Assembly: GCF_050278625.1 (NCBI RefSeq)
Contig: NZ_JBNNTI010000003.1
Location: forward strand, 1-64,000
DNA: 64,000 nt
Reading direction: 5' to 3'
From: Viridibacillus sp050278625
Lineage (GTDB): Bacteria; Bacillota; Bacilli; Bacillales_A; Planococcaceae
The notes beneath the pieces were generated by a model, which was not told where the DNA came from, searched no databases, and worked only from the letters and a program-made list of their open reading frames with translations. The position numbers and the translations under genes are program-made. Each line of letters starts with the position of its first letter. Positions within the stretch are counted from its first letter, which is position 1. Of this stretch, positions 27,218 to 36,556 are shown in pieces.

Positions 27218-27652
27218 ATGAATTATACATATTTCAAGGGAGTTTCTAATGAAGAGCTAGTCATAGGTATACAAGAGCTTCATAAGTATGTGTTTGAAGG
27301 AGCGGAGCTTGAGGTGAGTGAGTTGAAGGAGAAGCCTCAACTGCTTTGCTGTGTCGCTATAGATAACGCTAGGTTAGCTGGCTTTAAATTAGGGTATGAG
27401 ATAGAAGAAGGAAAATTTTATAGTTGGCTCGGTGGGGTTCATTACGATTACCGTGGCCAAGGAATAGCTTCTCGTTTAATGGAGCTACAACATAACATAG
27501 TACAGGAGAGTGGATATAAAAGGATTCGTACAATTGGGAGAAATCACCGCCGAGCAATGCTTATACTTAATATTAAGTATGGTTTTAATGTAATCGAAAC
27601 ATTTAAAAGTAAAAAGGGTACACATAAAATAATATTAGAGAAAGATTTATAA
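27218..27652 (+). CDS. GNAT family N-acetyltransferase
   Basis: A 144-residue acetyltransferase. The acetyl-CoA loop is visible as HYDYRGQGIASRLM (R/QxxGxG/A pattern) after strand FYSWLGGV, and the C-terminal half (RTIGRNHRRAMLILNIKYGF) is typical. It is probably co-transcribed with the ATPase gene upstream. Acceptor substrate unknown. Confidence 0.87.
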   Translation: MNYTYFKGVSNEELVIGIQELHKYVFEGAELEVSELKEKPQLLCCVAIDNARLAGFKLGYEIEEGKFYSWLGGVHYDYRGQGIASRLMELQHNIVQESGYKRIRTIGRNHRRAMLILNIKYGFNVIETFKSKKGTHKIILEKDL

Positions 27653-27721
27653 TGTTTTCGTCTGTGAATCTTTTCCACCATCTTTATCGTTTATAAATAA
27701 AAAGTGGAAGAGGTTGGTATT

Positions 27722-28309
27722 TTGAAACGTTTAATGAGGAGGCTTCTCATGATTGGAGGAGGCATTGTTGTCGTAGCTAGTGTAGCGTTTTGGGTTGTGA
27801 CAACTAGATGGCTTTCAGAAGGAGCAGAGCCGATAGCGGATGGCTCGAATGAGTATGCACTGGTGCTAGGTGCAAAAGTGAAGAAGGGGGGCGTACCTTC
27901 AAAATCGCTTTCATATCGTTTAGATGCTGCACTACAATATGCAAACCAATATCCTCACGTCAAATTGATTGTTTCAGGTGGGCAGGGGCCAGATGAAGAT
28001 GCTACGGAAGGGTCTGTTATGCAAGCATATCTAGTAGAGCATGGTTTAAGCCCTGACCGTATTATAATAGAGGAAAAAGCAAAAACTACCTATGAGAATA
28101 TTGTTTATTCTTTAGAGTTATTGAATATGGATATTAGTTCTCTAACAATCATTTCAAGCGATTATCATTTAGAAAGAGCCAAGATGCTTGCTGATCGATT
28201 GGATCTTAAAGTGGATGTCGTTGCAGCAAAAACGCCGAAAATTATTGAGGCAAAGGTACACTTCCGTGAACGTTTTGCATTAGTAAAATCGTATATATTA
28301 GGGGAGTAG
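27722..28309 (+). CDS. YdcF/DUF218 family membrane-anchored protein
   Basis: About 195 residues. One N-terminal membrane helix (LMIGGGIVVVASVAFWVVT), then a DUF218 domain: YALVLGAKVKKGGVPS, LIVSGGQGPDEDATEG, and KTTYENIVYSLELL are family marks. TTG 27722 is preceded by AGAGG at good spacing, so I prefer it to the upstream GTG at 27704. The family includes SanA and ElyC, linked to envelope integrity. The biochemical activity is not established. Confidence 0.83.
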   Translation: MKRLMRRLLMIGGGIVVVASVAFWVVTTRWLSEGAEPIADGSNEYALVLGAKVKKGGVPSKSLSYRLDAALQYANQYPHVKLIVSGGQGPDEDATEGSVMQAYLVEHGLSPDRIIIEEKAKTTYENIVYSLELLNMDISSLTIISSDYHLERAKMLADRLDLKVDVVAAKTPKIIEAKVHFRERFALVKSYILGE

Positions 28310-28327
28310 TTAATAGGAGGCTTTTAA

Positions 28328-28747
28328 GTGAGTATTTATAAATGGCAAGGTGCAGCAGGAGTTTGTCTAAATGACAGTGGAGAAGTACTGATGGTACTTC
28401 AAGCCGCACCAGGTGAAGAGAAGAAGTGGACAGTACCTAGTGGTGGTGTCGAAGGTAATGAAACGTTTGAGGAGTGCTGTCGTCGAGAATTTTTTGAGGA
28501 GACTGGTTATGAAGTAAAAGTGGTAAGAGAACTTTATACGAAGTCAAACGAACTTAAAGCGCTAGGTATTGAGATTGATGTACATTATTTTCATGTGGAA
28601 ATTATAGGTGGAGAACAAGTTATTGCAGATCCCGACAATTTAATATATGAAATTGCGTGGAAAAAAAGAGAAGAGCTTTCGACTTTAACGATGTCGTATT
28701 CTGACGATGTACCGTTATTACAGGAGTTCATTCGAGCGTTAGAATAA
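28328..28747 (+). CDS. Nudix hydrolase
   Basis: A 139-residue intact Nudix protein. The box is complete: Gly39, Glu45, then REFFEETGYEV with Arg53-Glu54 and the EExG at 57-60. GTG start after AGGAGG. It lies 18 bases after the ydcF-like gene, probably in one transcript. It hydrolyses a nucleoside diphosphate derivative; the substrate cannot be told. Confidence 0.88.
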   Translation: MSIYKWQGAAGVCLNDSGEVLMVLQAAPGEEKKWTVPSGGVEGNETFEECCRREFFEETGYEVKVVRELYTKSNELKALGIEIDVHYFHVEIIGGEQVIADPDNLIYEIAWKKREELSTLTMSYSDDVPLLQEFIRALE

Positions 28748-28749
28748 AT

Positions 28750-28783
28750 AAAAAGGCGGTCCATAAATGGATCGCCTTTTTAT
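28750..28783. terminator. Bidirectional Rho-independent terminator
   Basis: AAAAAGGCGGTCC pairs with GGATCGCCTTTTT between convergent genes. Confidence 0.85.
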
Positions 28784-29820
28784 TATTGTGCTAAAAATTC
28801 GCTAATTTGATCGCGATATTTTGACACAGATGAAGCGGATACTTCGTAGTATGCTGCAACATCTTTGACTTTAACTAAACCGCCTTCAGGAATGATAGCA
28901 GCAGCTTGTCCAGCAAGTACTGCACCTGCAGCAACCGTATTTGCTTTTTTAGCTTTTACTGTGTTTTGTTCTAAATATTGTTGTAGTAAGGCAGTGAATG
29001 CATCTGCAGATAGATTGTGTTCAGTTACGTATTGCTGTACTAGTTCAAGAATTTCAGTTTGGAAAGGCGATAGTTCACTTTCTGTTACTGTTTTCGCTTC
29101 CTCAACAGCTTTCGTTACAGGTACTTCTTCCACTACAGTAGCTGCCACTTCTGATTGAATCGCTGGGGCAACAGCTTCTAGGAACGTTTTATACAATTCA
29201 AATGAATCAGTGACGTTACTTTCAAGCTTATTACGTAAAGCTTGTGTAATGTTAACTTTGTTATTTGGAATGAAAATAACGCTACTTGTTGCAGTTAAGC
29301 CATTTTCACCTTTACGTTTATCCGGCATGAAAATACCGAATAACCAGTTCCCGCTAAATTTCTTAGATGGTGAGCCGGTCATCAAATAACGTTTATTAGA
29401 TACTTCATCTATTAGAGTAATTAATTCGCCATTTTGCGACTCAACTTTTGCAAGTAAGAAGGCTGGTGTTAACCAAGCTGATAAAATATCTTTTACTTGA
29501 GGACGAATAGGTTGTGCTAATTGTTTATTTAAATAGTTTCTCCACAAATTTGGGCGATCAATATAAATATATGTTTCCATAGCAATTGTATCTATTAAGC
29601 TGTCTGCAAATGCATCATTTAATGCGTTTTGCCATTGATGATTGCGTTTTTCTAATGCATGATAGTCAGCTGTATTAAAGGATTCTTTTACAAAACCTTC
29701 TACGATGCGATCGATATCTTCACTTACAAGTGTCGAAATATCTCCTACTGCATTTTTACCACAACATTTTTTGTATTTTTTACCACTGCCACATGGACAA
29801 GGATCGTTACGACCTATCAA
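28783..29820 (-). CDS. SEC-C motif protein with C-terminal helix-turn-helix
   Basis: About 345 residues. The SEC-C zinc motif sits at the extreme N-terminus (NDPCPCGSGKKYKKCCG, Cys8, Cys10, Cys19, Cys20) instead of the C-terminus as in SecA. A long middle region is unrecognised, then an Ala/Val-rich linker, and the last 40 residues form a helix-turn-helix (VKDVAAYYEVSASSVSKYRDQI). The TTG start at 29820 is preceded by GAGGTG; an upstream ATG at 29850 would add 10 residues ahead of the motif. Such proteins are often called hypothetical. A DNA-binding role is suggested by the HTH. Confidence 0.8.
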   Translation of the reverse strand: MIGRNDPCPCGSGKKYKKCCGKNAVGDISTLVSEDIDRIVEGFVKESFNTADYHALEKRNHQWQNALNDAFADSLIDTIAMETYIYIDRPNLWRNYLNKQLAQPIRPQVKDILSAWLTPAFLLAKVESQNGELITLIDEVSNKRYLMTGSPSKKFSGNWLFGIFMPDKRKGENGLTATSSVIFIPNNKVNITQALRNKLESNVTDSFELYKTFLEAVAPAIQSEVAATVVEEVPVTKAVEEAKTVTESELSPFQTEILELVQQYVTEHNLSADAFTALLQQYLEQNTVKAKKANTVAAGAVLAGQAAAIIPEGGLVKVKDVAAYYEVSASSVSKYRDQISEFLAQ

Positions 29821-30030
29821 TGTAAAGCACCTCACTTTATAATTAGGCATGAAAATAGGTTAGCACAAAATGAGCTAAAACATAAGTCTTTTAGACGGAG
29901 TATTTTAAATAAGTAATTTAATACCATTTTTTTAACTAATTGCGACAATAATAGTTGCAATATTTCTGAAAATATTGAACAATAAACTTAACGTTTCGAC
30001 TATCGAAAGATAAGGGAGAGAAGGATACAT

Positions 30031-31728
30031 ATGACAACTTTTAAAGACTATGAATATAACCAACCTGATTTAGTTGCTACTAAAGCTAAGTTTCACAAAC
30101 TATTAGAGGAATTTAAAGCTGCTCAAACAGTAGAAGAACAGAGTTCGGTTATCGGTGCTATTAATAATTTGCGTAATAGTTTTTCTACGCAATCTACTTT
30201 AGTAGAAATTCGTGCTTCTATCGATACGAACAATGACTTTTATCAAAAAGAACGAGATTACTTTGATGAAATTAGTCCAGAGATGGATGATCTAATCACT
30301 GAGTACTATAAGGCACTAACAACTTCAGCATTTAAACAAGAATTGCAAGAGAAATGGGGAGAACAGCTATTTGATTTAGCTGAATTCCAAATTAAATCGT
30401 TCTCACCAGAGCTCATTTCATTGATGCAAAAAGAGAACAAACTAACTTCGGAGTATTCTAAATTAGTAGCTTCAGCTCAAATTGACTTTAACGGTGAAGT
30501 ATTAACGCTTGCACAATTAGGTCCTTATGGAGAATCGACAAACGCTGACACTCGTAAAAAAGCAAAAGAAGCAAGCTTTGGTTTCTTTAAGGAAAATGAA
30601 GCGAAATTTGATGAAATATACGATCAACTCGTAAAAGTACGCCATGAAATGGCTGTGAAATTAGGCTATAAAAACTTTGTTGAACTAGGTTATATTCAAA
30701 TGAATCGTATTGACTATAACGCTGAAATGGTAAAAAAGTTCCGTGATCAAGTACGAGACTATATTGTTCCTGTAGCGAATAAATTATATGAACGCCAAGC
30801 GAACCGTATTGGTGTAGATAAATTAAAATACCAAGACGAAGGATTAAATTTCTTAACAGGTAACGCAACACCTAAGGGAACACCTGAATGGATTGTAGAT
30901 AACGGTAAAAAAATGTATGAAGAGTTATCCCCTGAAACTTCAGAATTCTTCAATTTTATGATTGATAATGATTTGATGGATTTAGTAGCTAAGAAAGGGA
31001 AAGAAGGGGGCGGTTACTGTACATTTATCGATGATTACGAATCACCGTTCATTTTCTCTAACTTTAATGGTACTTCTGGTGATATTGATGTGCTAACACA
31101 TGAAGCAGGCCACGCTTTCCAAGTATATACGAGCCGTAATATTGGAATCCCAGAATATATTTGGCCTACATTTGAATCTTGTGAAATCCATTCTATGAGT
31201 ATGGAATTCTTCACATGGCCATGGATGGAGCTATTCTTCAAAGAAGATACAGAGAAATACAAATTCGCTCATCTAAGCGGTGCATTATTATTCTTACCAT
31301 ATGGTGTAGCAGTAGATGAGTTCCAACATGTTGTTTATGAAAACCCTGAAATGACACCAGCAGAACGAAAAGCAGCATGGAAGAAAATAGAGGGAATTTA
31401 CTTACCTCACCGTGATTATGATGGAATTGAGTATGTAGAGCAAGGTGGTTTCTGGCAGCGTCAAGCTCATATTTATGCTAGCCCGTTCTACTATATTGAT
31501 TACACGCTAGCGCAAATTTGTGCATTCCAATTTTGGAAACGTTCAAGAGAGAATCATGAGGAAGCATGGGCAGATTATATCCACCTTTGCCAATTAGGAG
31601 GTTCACAATCTTTCACTAAACTTGTAGCGGAAGCGAATTTAGTATCACCATTTGAAAAAGGTTGTGTTGAATCTGTAATTGATTCGATTGAAGAATACCT
31701 AAATACAGTTGAGGATGACAAATTGTAA
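30031..31728 (+). CDS. M3 family oligoendopeptidase
   Basis: A 565-residue cytosolic zinc metallopeptidase of the M3 (PepF/thimet oligopeptidase) group. The zinc site is HEAGH with His357, Glu358 and His361, plus Glu385 in FESCEIHSMSMEFF. Length is normal for the PepF-like branch. ATG follows GGGAGAG. It degrades short peptides and may aid signal-peptide or pheromone turnover. Single gene with its own terminator. Confidence 0.92.
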   Translation: MTTFKDYEYNQPDLVATKAKFHKLLEEFKAAQTVEEQSSVIGAINNLRNSFSTQSTLVEIRASIDTNNDFYQKERDYFDEISPEMDDLITEYYKALTTSAFKQELQEKWGEQLFDLAEFQIKSFSPELISLMQKENKLTSEYSKLVASAQIDFNGEVLTLAQLGPYGESTNADTRKKAKEASFGFFKENEAKFDEIYDQLVKVRHEMAVKLGYKNFVELGYIQMNRIDYNAEMVKKFRDQVRDYIVPVANKLYERQANRIGVDKLKYQDEGLNFLTGNATPKGTPEWIVDNGKKMYEELSPETSEFFNFMIDNDLMDLVAKKGKEGGGYCTFIDDYESPFIFSNFNGTSGDIDVLTHEAGHAFQVYTSRNIGIPEYIWPTFESCEIHSMSMEFFTWPWMELFFKEDTEKYKFAHLSGALLFLPYGVAVDEFQHVVYENPEMTPAERKAAWKKIEGIYLPHRDYDGIEYVEQGGFWQRQAHIYASPFYYIDYTLAQICAFQFWKRSRENHEEAWADYIHLCQLGGSQSFTKLVAEANLVSPFEKGCVESVIDSIEEYLNTVEDDKL

Positions 31729-31839
31729 ATGATATTCAGTAAACCTTTCACTTACGTTATATAAGTATATAATTTACTTTATTAGAAATGAATAAGAGTG
31801 TTGTAGCGAAAAGTTAAAGGAAAGAGTTATATATGCATA

Positions 31840-31881
31840 AAGAAAGCCTTATTGAATTTGATATTCAATAAGGCCTTTTTC
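31840..31881. terminator. Bidirectional Rho-independent terminator
   Basis: GAAAGCCTTATTG pairs with CAATAAGGCCTTTTTC between the peptidase gene and the convergent LTA-synthase-like gene. Confidence 0.85.
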
Positions 31882-33735
31882 TTATTGTCCGATTTGCTCT
31901 CGACGTAGTTGATCGGAATATTGCATAATTGATAACGTATTATTAATGTTTTTCTGTGAACGATTCGTGAGTTTTGCCTTTTTCATTGTTTCCCGTGTTA
32001 ACAATGAGGCGGGGTGTTGAGCGCTAGGTGCGATATACATCGTGTGATCACTTATATAAGAGCCCCCTGGCAAGTAATAGCGCATACCGAGTAGATTATG
32101 TTCATATTGGAATAAGTTGTGTCCTATGAGCTGTGAAGCAGGTTCAATGCCTAGTAAATTCAAAAGTGTAGGCATTAAATCTGTTTGTCCACCAAGATGT
32201 GTAATTTGCTCACTGTCAAAAATACCAGGTGCCGTAAATAGAACAGGTATAATGAATCTATCATTGAAATTGTAAGGGTGACCAAGCAAATCTTCCAATA
32301 GTACTTGGTCTTCTTCTGTAACAGGTTTTCCATGTAAGCCAGAATGATCACCGTAAATGAGAATAACAGAATTATCATACAGTCCTAAACGCTTTAGATT
32401 AGCAACAAACTGTCCAATTTGCCTATCTGTATAACGAACTGATTGTAAATAGTCCCCGACATAAGTGTCATTAAAGTTTGTTGGTAATTCTAGATATTTA
32501 TACTCTTCCGGCATTCTAAATGGTGTATGGCTAGTTAGAGTAATGATATTGGCATAAATTTTCCTGTATTGACGTACCAAGCTTTGAATTTGGGATTCAG
32601 CAAAATGGAATGTTACTTCATCTGCAGGACCAAATCCGATAATTTGCTGTTCTGGAATATCCTCAGAAGTATAAATATGCTCAAAACCAAGTGCGGGATA
32701 TAGCTTATTGCGGTTCCAATACGATATATCATCTGCATGAAATGTCGCTGTACCATAACCTTTAGAACTTAGCATTCGTGGCAAGGAGGCAACTTCAGTA
32801 TCTTTTAACAAGTTAACAGTAGGATCCATACCTTCGGGATAAAGTCCTGTATGCATAACCCATTCTGCATCTGAAGTGTTGCCCGCACCAATTTGTTGGT
32901 AAACATTATTGAAATATGCACTATCTCCTAATAATCTATTAAGATTAGGGGTAATTTCTTGTCCATTAATATTAAGATTAATAACAAAGTTTTGTAATGA
33001 TTCTACTTGAATTACAAAGACGTTGCGGTTTTTGGCAACTCCAAATGTATTGTGTTTGTTAAATGGGACATAGTCATTGCCTTTTAGTTTTTCAAGATCG
33101 GCATCGCTTAGTTTTTCTTTAGTAGCGAGTGCGATACCAAAGCTCCGTGCATAGAGTTGAACAATCTGTGATTGCAAATAACCGTTTTCTTTGGCGAAAT
33201 AAGATACATCAATAAGTGGTTGTCTAAATGCAAGTGCTGTCGTTATGACACAAATACACGTGAGGGCAAGTAGCCCTTTTCTAGCTCCGTTATAGTGTAG
33301 TGACAGTTTGTCTTTTGTGAAATAGTGAATCAATGGAAGTACTAGAATAATATCTAAGAAAAATAGATAGTCATAGGGGGTGCCAAGTAAGGCAACAGTT
33401 CCTCCGACCGAATGAGATTGGTAAACTTGCTTGACGTCATAATATGAAGGTAATGTTGAAAAATACCGAGAGTAATACAGTATGACGATAAATAATGTAG
33501 ATAAAATAGCGTTAAAAATCCATATAGCAAGCCACGTGCGCTTTTTAAATAACACGACGACAAGTGTCAGTGCCAAAGCCCACATTGGATACTCTATTAA
33601 CACAATTTGTGTTATAGAGCGGTTGTGGAAAATCACCGTACGAAATGCGATTATTTTCACAAGTAATACGATGAGAATGAGAGTATATGGATGTAGTAAA
33701 TATTTCTTGGCTACATGAGCCCAATTGTTTTTCAT
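31882..33735 (-). CDS. LTA synthase family protein (sulfatase-type membrane enzyme)
   Basis: About 617 residues. Five N-terminal membrane helices, then an extracellular sulfatase domain. The catalytic nucleophile is the Thr of GAGNTSDAEW (about Thr287), as in LtaS where a threonine takes the phosphoglycerol; YGDHSG later supplies metal ligands. ATG at 33735 follows AAGGTGATGG. It transfers glycerol phosphate for lipoteichoic acid synthesis or a related polymer. Bacilli carry several paralogues (LtaS, YqgS, YfnI, YvgJ) and I cannot assign which. Divergent from the AI-2E-family gene. Confidence 0.87.
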   Translation of the reverse strand: MKNNWAHVAKKYLLHPYTLILIVLLVKIIAFRTVIFHNRSITQIVLIEYPMWALALTLVVVLFKKRTWLAIWIFNAILSTLFIVILYYSRYFSTLPSYYDVKQVYQSHSVGGTVALLGTPYDYLFFLDIILVLPLIHYFTKDKLSLHYNGARKGLLALTCICVITTALAFRQPLIDVSYFAKENGYLQSQIVQLYARSFGIALATKEKLSDADLEKLKGNDYVPFNKHNTFGVAKNRNVFVIQVESLQNFVINLNINGQEITPNLNRLLGDSAYFNNVYQQIGAGNTSDAEWVMHTGLYPEGMDPTVNLLKDTEVASLPRMLSSKGYGTATFHADDISYWNRNKLYPALGFEHIYTSEDIPEQQIIGFGPADEVTFHFAESQIQSLVRQYRKIYANIITLTSHTPFRMPEEYKYLELPTNFNDTYVGDYLQSVRYTDRQIGQFVANLKRLGLYDNSVILIYGDHSGLHGKPVTEEDQVLLEDLLGHPYNFNDRFIIPVLFTAPGIFDSEQITHLGGQTDLMPTLLNLLGIEPASQLIGHNLFQYEHNLLGMRYYLPGGSYISDHTMYIAPSAQHPASLLTRETMKKAKLTNRSQKNINNTLSIMQYSDQLRREQIGQ

Positions 33736-33943
33736 TACACCATCACCTTTATGTAAAGTTCTACTAAATAACGTAACAACACCCAACTGGAAAATCAACC
33801 AATGTCTCTGAAATTACTTAATTTTTTTAGAATTATTGTATTACTGTATTTTTTATTGTAATTGTTAGATTTCATTTCCAGTATAAGATATCGTATACTT
33901 AATGATAAAATGGGCCTTTTAGGCGATAAGGAAGTGAATTTTT

Positions 33944-35023
33944 GTGACGAAAAAATTATGGTTTCAAGCTGGCGTGGGTTTATTACTCGCTTTATTAATA
34001 GTTAAGTATTTTTTAGAAATTCAACATTTGTTTTATCCAGTGATTATTATTGCGAGCGCAATTTTCACACCGCTTTTACTTGGCGGAATTTTATATTACA
34101 TAACAGAACCCGTACAGCGGTTTTTAGAGAAACGTAAATTTCCACGTTGGGGGAGTATTTTAACGATTATTGTTGCATTAATTGGAGCGCTTGGGGGCTT
34201 TGTCTCATTGATTGGCCCTTCTGTTTCAGAGCAGGCGAACAATTTAGTAAAGAGTGCACCTACCCTAGCGCACGAGATTACAAATATAACAGATTATTTC
34301 TTAGACAATAAGGTTAATTTCCCAAAGCAAGTAAATGACTCCATTGATATGGTCGCGAATTCTATTCAAAAGTACGCAGTTATGACAAGCGTATTTTTGG
34401 TGCAACTAATTCAAACCATTATATCATGGGCATTTATCTTAATATTGGTGCCTTTCTTCTTTATCTTCATGTTAAAGGATCACGAGAAATTTGCACCATC
34501 AATATATAAACTGTTTTCTGGGAATCGTCGTGAATGGGTTAAGAAAACATTGGCAGATATAGACGATGTACTTCGTTCGTATATTCAAGGACAGTTGCTA
34601 ATCAGTTTGTTATTAGCAACTATGATGTATATCGGTTATTTAATTATTGGATTAGATTACGCGTTGTTATTAGTCGGTTTTGCATTTTTTATGAATGTTA
34701 TTCCATTCATTGGGCCGTGGATTGCTTTCGTACCAGCTCTAATAATCGGCTTTTTACAAGATCCAAAGCTTGCCATTTGGGTGTGCGTAGTCACATTAGT
34801 CGCACAACAAATTGATAGTAATTTAATTACACCAAATGTTATGGGGAAATCACTAGATATTCACCCACTCACTGTAATTACGATTATTTTAGCCGCGGGT
34901 AACATAGCTGGATTCCTAGGGATTTTATTAGGTGTACCAGCTTATGCTGTTGGGAAAGTAATTGTAAAAAATATTTATGAACATAGAAAAGCGATTCGTT
35001 CAGCCGCCACGAAAAATGTTTAG
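33944..35023 (+). CDS. AI-2E family transporter (PerM/YtvI-like permease)
   Basis: A 359-residue membrane protein with about seven helices and a soluble section near residues 90-150. It has the usual family features: FIFMLKDHEKF, ILVPFFFIF, NVIPFIGPWIAF and the C-terminal NIAGFLGILLGVPAYAVGKV. GTG start. The family name comes from TqsA, while other members act as sodium/proton antiporters; the transported species here is unknown. The next gene begins 10 bases after its stop. Confidence 0.86.
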   Translation: MTKKLWFQAGVGLLLALLIVKYFLEIQHLFYPVIIIASAIFTPLLLGGILYYITEPVQRFLEKRKFPRWGSILTIIVALIGALGGFVSLIGPSVSEQANNLVKSAPTLAHEITNITDYFLDNKVNFPKQVNDSIDMVANSIQKYAVMTSVFLVQLIQTIISWAFILILVPFFFIFMLKDHEKFAPSIYKLFSGNRREWVKKTLADIDDVLRSYIQGQLLISLLLATMMYIGYLIIGLDYALLLVGFAFFMNVIPFIGPWIAFVPALIIGFLQDPKLAIWVCVVTLVAQQIDSNLITPNVMGKSLDIHPLTVITIILAAGNIAGFLGILLGVPAYAVGKVIVKNIYEHRKAIRSAATKNV

Positions 35024-35032
35024 GTGATTGCA

Positions 35033-35653
35033 ATGGATAGTGAACTATTAAGGATATTTAATAAAAACCATGAACATATCGGTGAGGCAACTAGAGCAGA
35101 GGTTCATGCAAAAGGTTTATGGCATGAGACGTTCCATTGCTGGCTTGTTAGTGAGATAGAAGGTCAGTTTTATCTTTATTTTCAACTCAGAAGTACTTGT
35201 AAGAAAGATTATGCAAGTCAGTTTGATATTACAGCTGCTGGGCATTTACTAGCGAGTGAGCGAGCTGAGGATGGTATTCGTGAATTACAGGAAGAGCTTG
35301 GTCTGACACTTACGGTTAATGATATAAAAAAGCTCGGAGTATTTAAAACACGTATCCAACAGCCTCCGATGATTGATATGGAATTTGCACATGTGTACTA
35401 TGTATTCAGTGATACAGACTTTGCTGGATTCCAATTGCAAGAGGAAGAAGTTGCTGGCATCGTTCGAGCAGAGCTTGGAACAGTGTGCGATTTCTACTCA
35501 GGTAAGTGTAGTACCTTATATGTCGAAGGTTTTGAAATAATTGAATGCGGAGAGAAAGTTTCTCTTGTGAAAAATGCTACATACGCTGATTTTGTTGAGC
35601 ATAATACATCCTATATGGATCATGTATTGGCTAAATTAAGTGAGGTTCTATAA
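35033..35653 (+). CDS. Nudix hydrolase (IPP-isomerase-like)
   Basis: About 206 residues. The start is ATG 35033, preceded by AGGTGAT; a GTG at 35024 has no ribosome site. The protein begins ELLRIFNKNHEHIGEATRAEVHAKGLWHETFHCWL, like the YfcD/IPP isomerase-type Nudix branch, and has the box AAGHLLASERAEDGIRELQEELGL. Probably co-transcribed with the permease. Substrate unknown. Confidence 0.85.
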   Translation: MDSELLRIFNKNHEHIGEATRAEVHAKGLWHETFHCWLVSEIEGQFYLYFQLRSTCKKDYASQFDITAAGHLLASERAEDGIRELQEELGLTLTVNDIKKLGVFKTRIQQPPMIDMEFAHVYYVFSDTDFAGFQLQEEEVAGIVRAELGTVCDFYSGKCSTLYVEGFEIIECGEKVSLVKNATYADFVEHNTSYMDHVLAKLSEVL

Positions 35654-35654
35654 G

Positions 35655-35687
35655 AAAAGTACGTTGCGTTCGCAACGTACTTTTTTG
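35655..35687 (+). terminator. Rho-independent terminator
   Basis: AAAAGTACGTTGCG and CGCAACGTACTTTT pair perfectly around TT, then T tract. Confidence 0.9.
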
Positions 35688-35699
35688 TGCTTTTTTTAG

Positions 35700-36552
35700 T
35701 TAGGCGGCCCGCACGATGCGGGGCACACAGTCGTTGCGACAGGACGTGGCGTTCTTAGGTTGCCCTCCATAAGAAAGTTATCCAGCTTCAGGCGCTAGAC
35801 TCTCAGATCGTTTCGGTCTCTCGCACAAGACAAAAAGCGTCTTGTGTTCGAGCCCTCCAACGCCAGTCGAGTCTAAACGAGCGCCTTGGGCCAACAGGAT
35901 GTTGGTCATGCAACCGTTGCGACAGGACGTCGCGATCTTAGGTTGCCTTCCTTAAGTGAGATATCCAGCTTCACACGCCAGCTGCTCTGGTCACTTCGGT
36001 CTCTCGGACAAAAGCTGGAGTGATGCTTTTGATTCGAGCCCTCCAGNNNNNNNNNNNNNNNNNNNNNNNNNNNNNNNNNNNNNNNNNNNNNNNNNNNNNN
36101 NNNNNNNNNNNNNNNNNNNNNNNNNNNNNNNNNNNNNNNNNNNNGCGCTAGCTGCTTGGGTCGTTTCAGCCGGGCGCTCAAAGTCTAAGAGCGACTTTGG
36201 CTTCCGCCTTCCAACGACCTCGCAGCTGGACGAGCGCCTTGGGCCAACAGGATGTTGGTCATGCAACCGTTGCGACAGGACGTCGCGATCTTAGGTTGCC
36301 TTTCTTAAGTGAGATATCCAGCTTCACACGCCAGCTGCTCTGGTCACTTCGGTCTCTCGGACAAAAGCTGGAGTGATGCTTTTGATTCGAGCCCTCCAGT
36401 GGCAGTCGCAGCTATACGGGCGTGTTCAGCCTTAAGTGAGATATCCAGCTTCAGGCGCTAGCTGCTTGGGTCGTTTCAGCCGGGCGCTCAAAGTCTAAGA
36501 GCGACTTTGGCTTCCGCCTTCCAACGACCTCGCAGCTGGACGAGCGCCTTCA
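35700..36552. repeat. cluster of nested-hairpin repeats around an assembly gap
   Basis: Gene-free, GC-richer than its surroundings. Units of about 110 bases start with ATCCAGCTTCA and have long complementary arms: GGCGCTAGACTC with GAGTCTAAACGAGCGCC; CACGCCAGCTGC with GCAGCTATACGGGCGTG; GGCGCTAGCTGC with GCAGCTGGACGAGCGCC. Inside each arm pair is a further hairpin. Units are separated by linkers with two short hairpins (CCAACAGGATGTTGG and GCGACAGGACGTCGC). Segment 35881-36046 recurs almost unchanged at 36234-36399, and 36145-36240 recurs at 36455-36550. No coding is apparent. Similar TCCAGCTYCAGCGCCTAG elements occur between genes in many Bacillaceae. Confidence 0.85.
36047..36144. other. 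assembly gap of 98 N
   Basis: Run of N inside the repeat cluster. In the second repeat unit the matching interval (36400-36454) is 55 bases, so the true gap may be about 55 bases of the same sequence. Confidence 0.95.
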
Positions 36553-36556
36553 GCAT

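Noticed and set aside
35906..36294. ORFs across the N gap
   Set aside because: They are an artefact of unknown bases and repeat sequence; the region folds into hairpins and shows no coding features.
35881..36552. CRISPR array
   Set aside because: Repeats are long and structured with no short, constant repeat alternating with unique spacers of even length.
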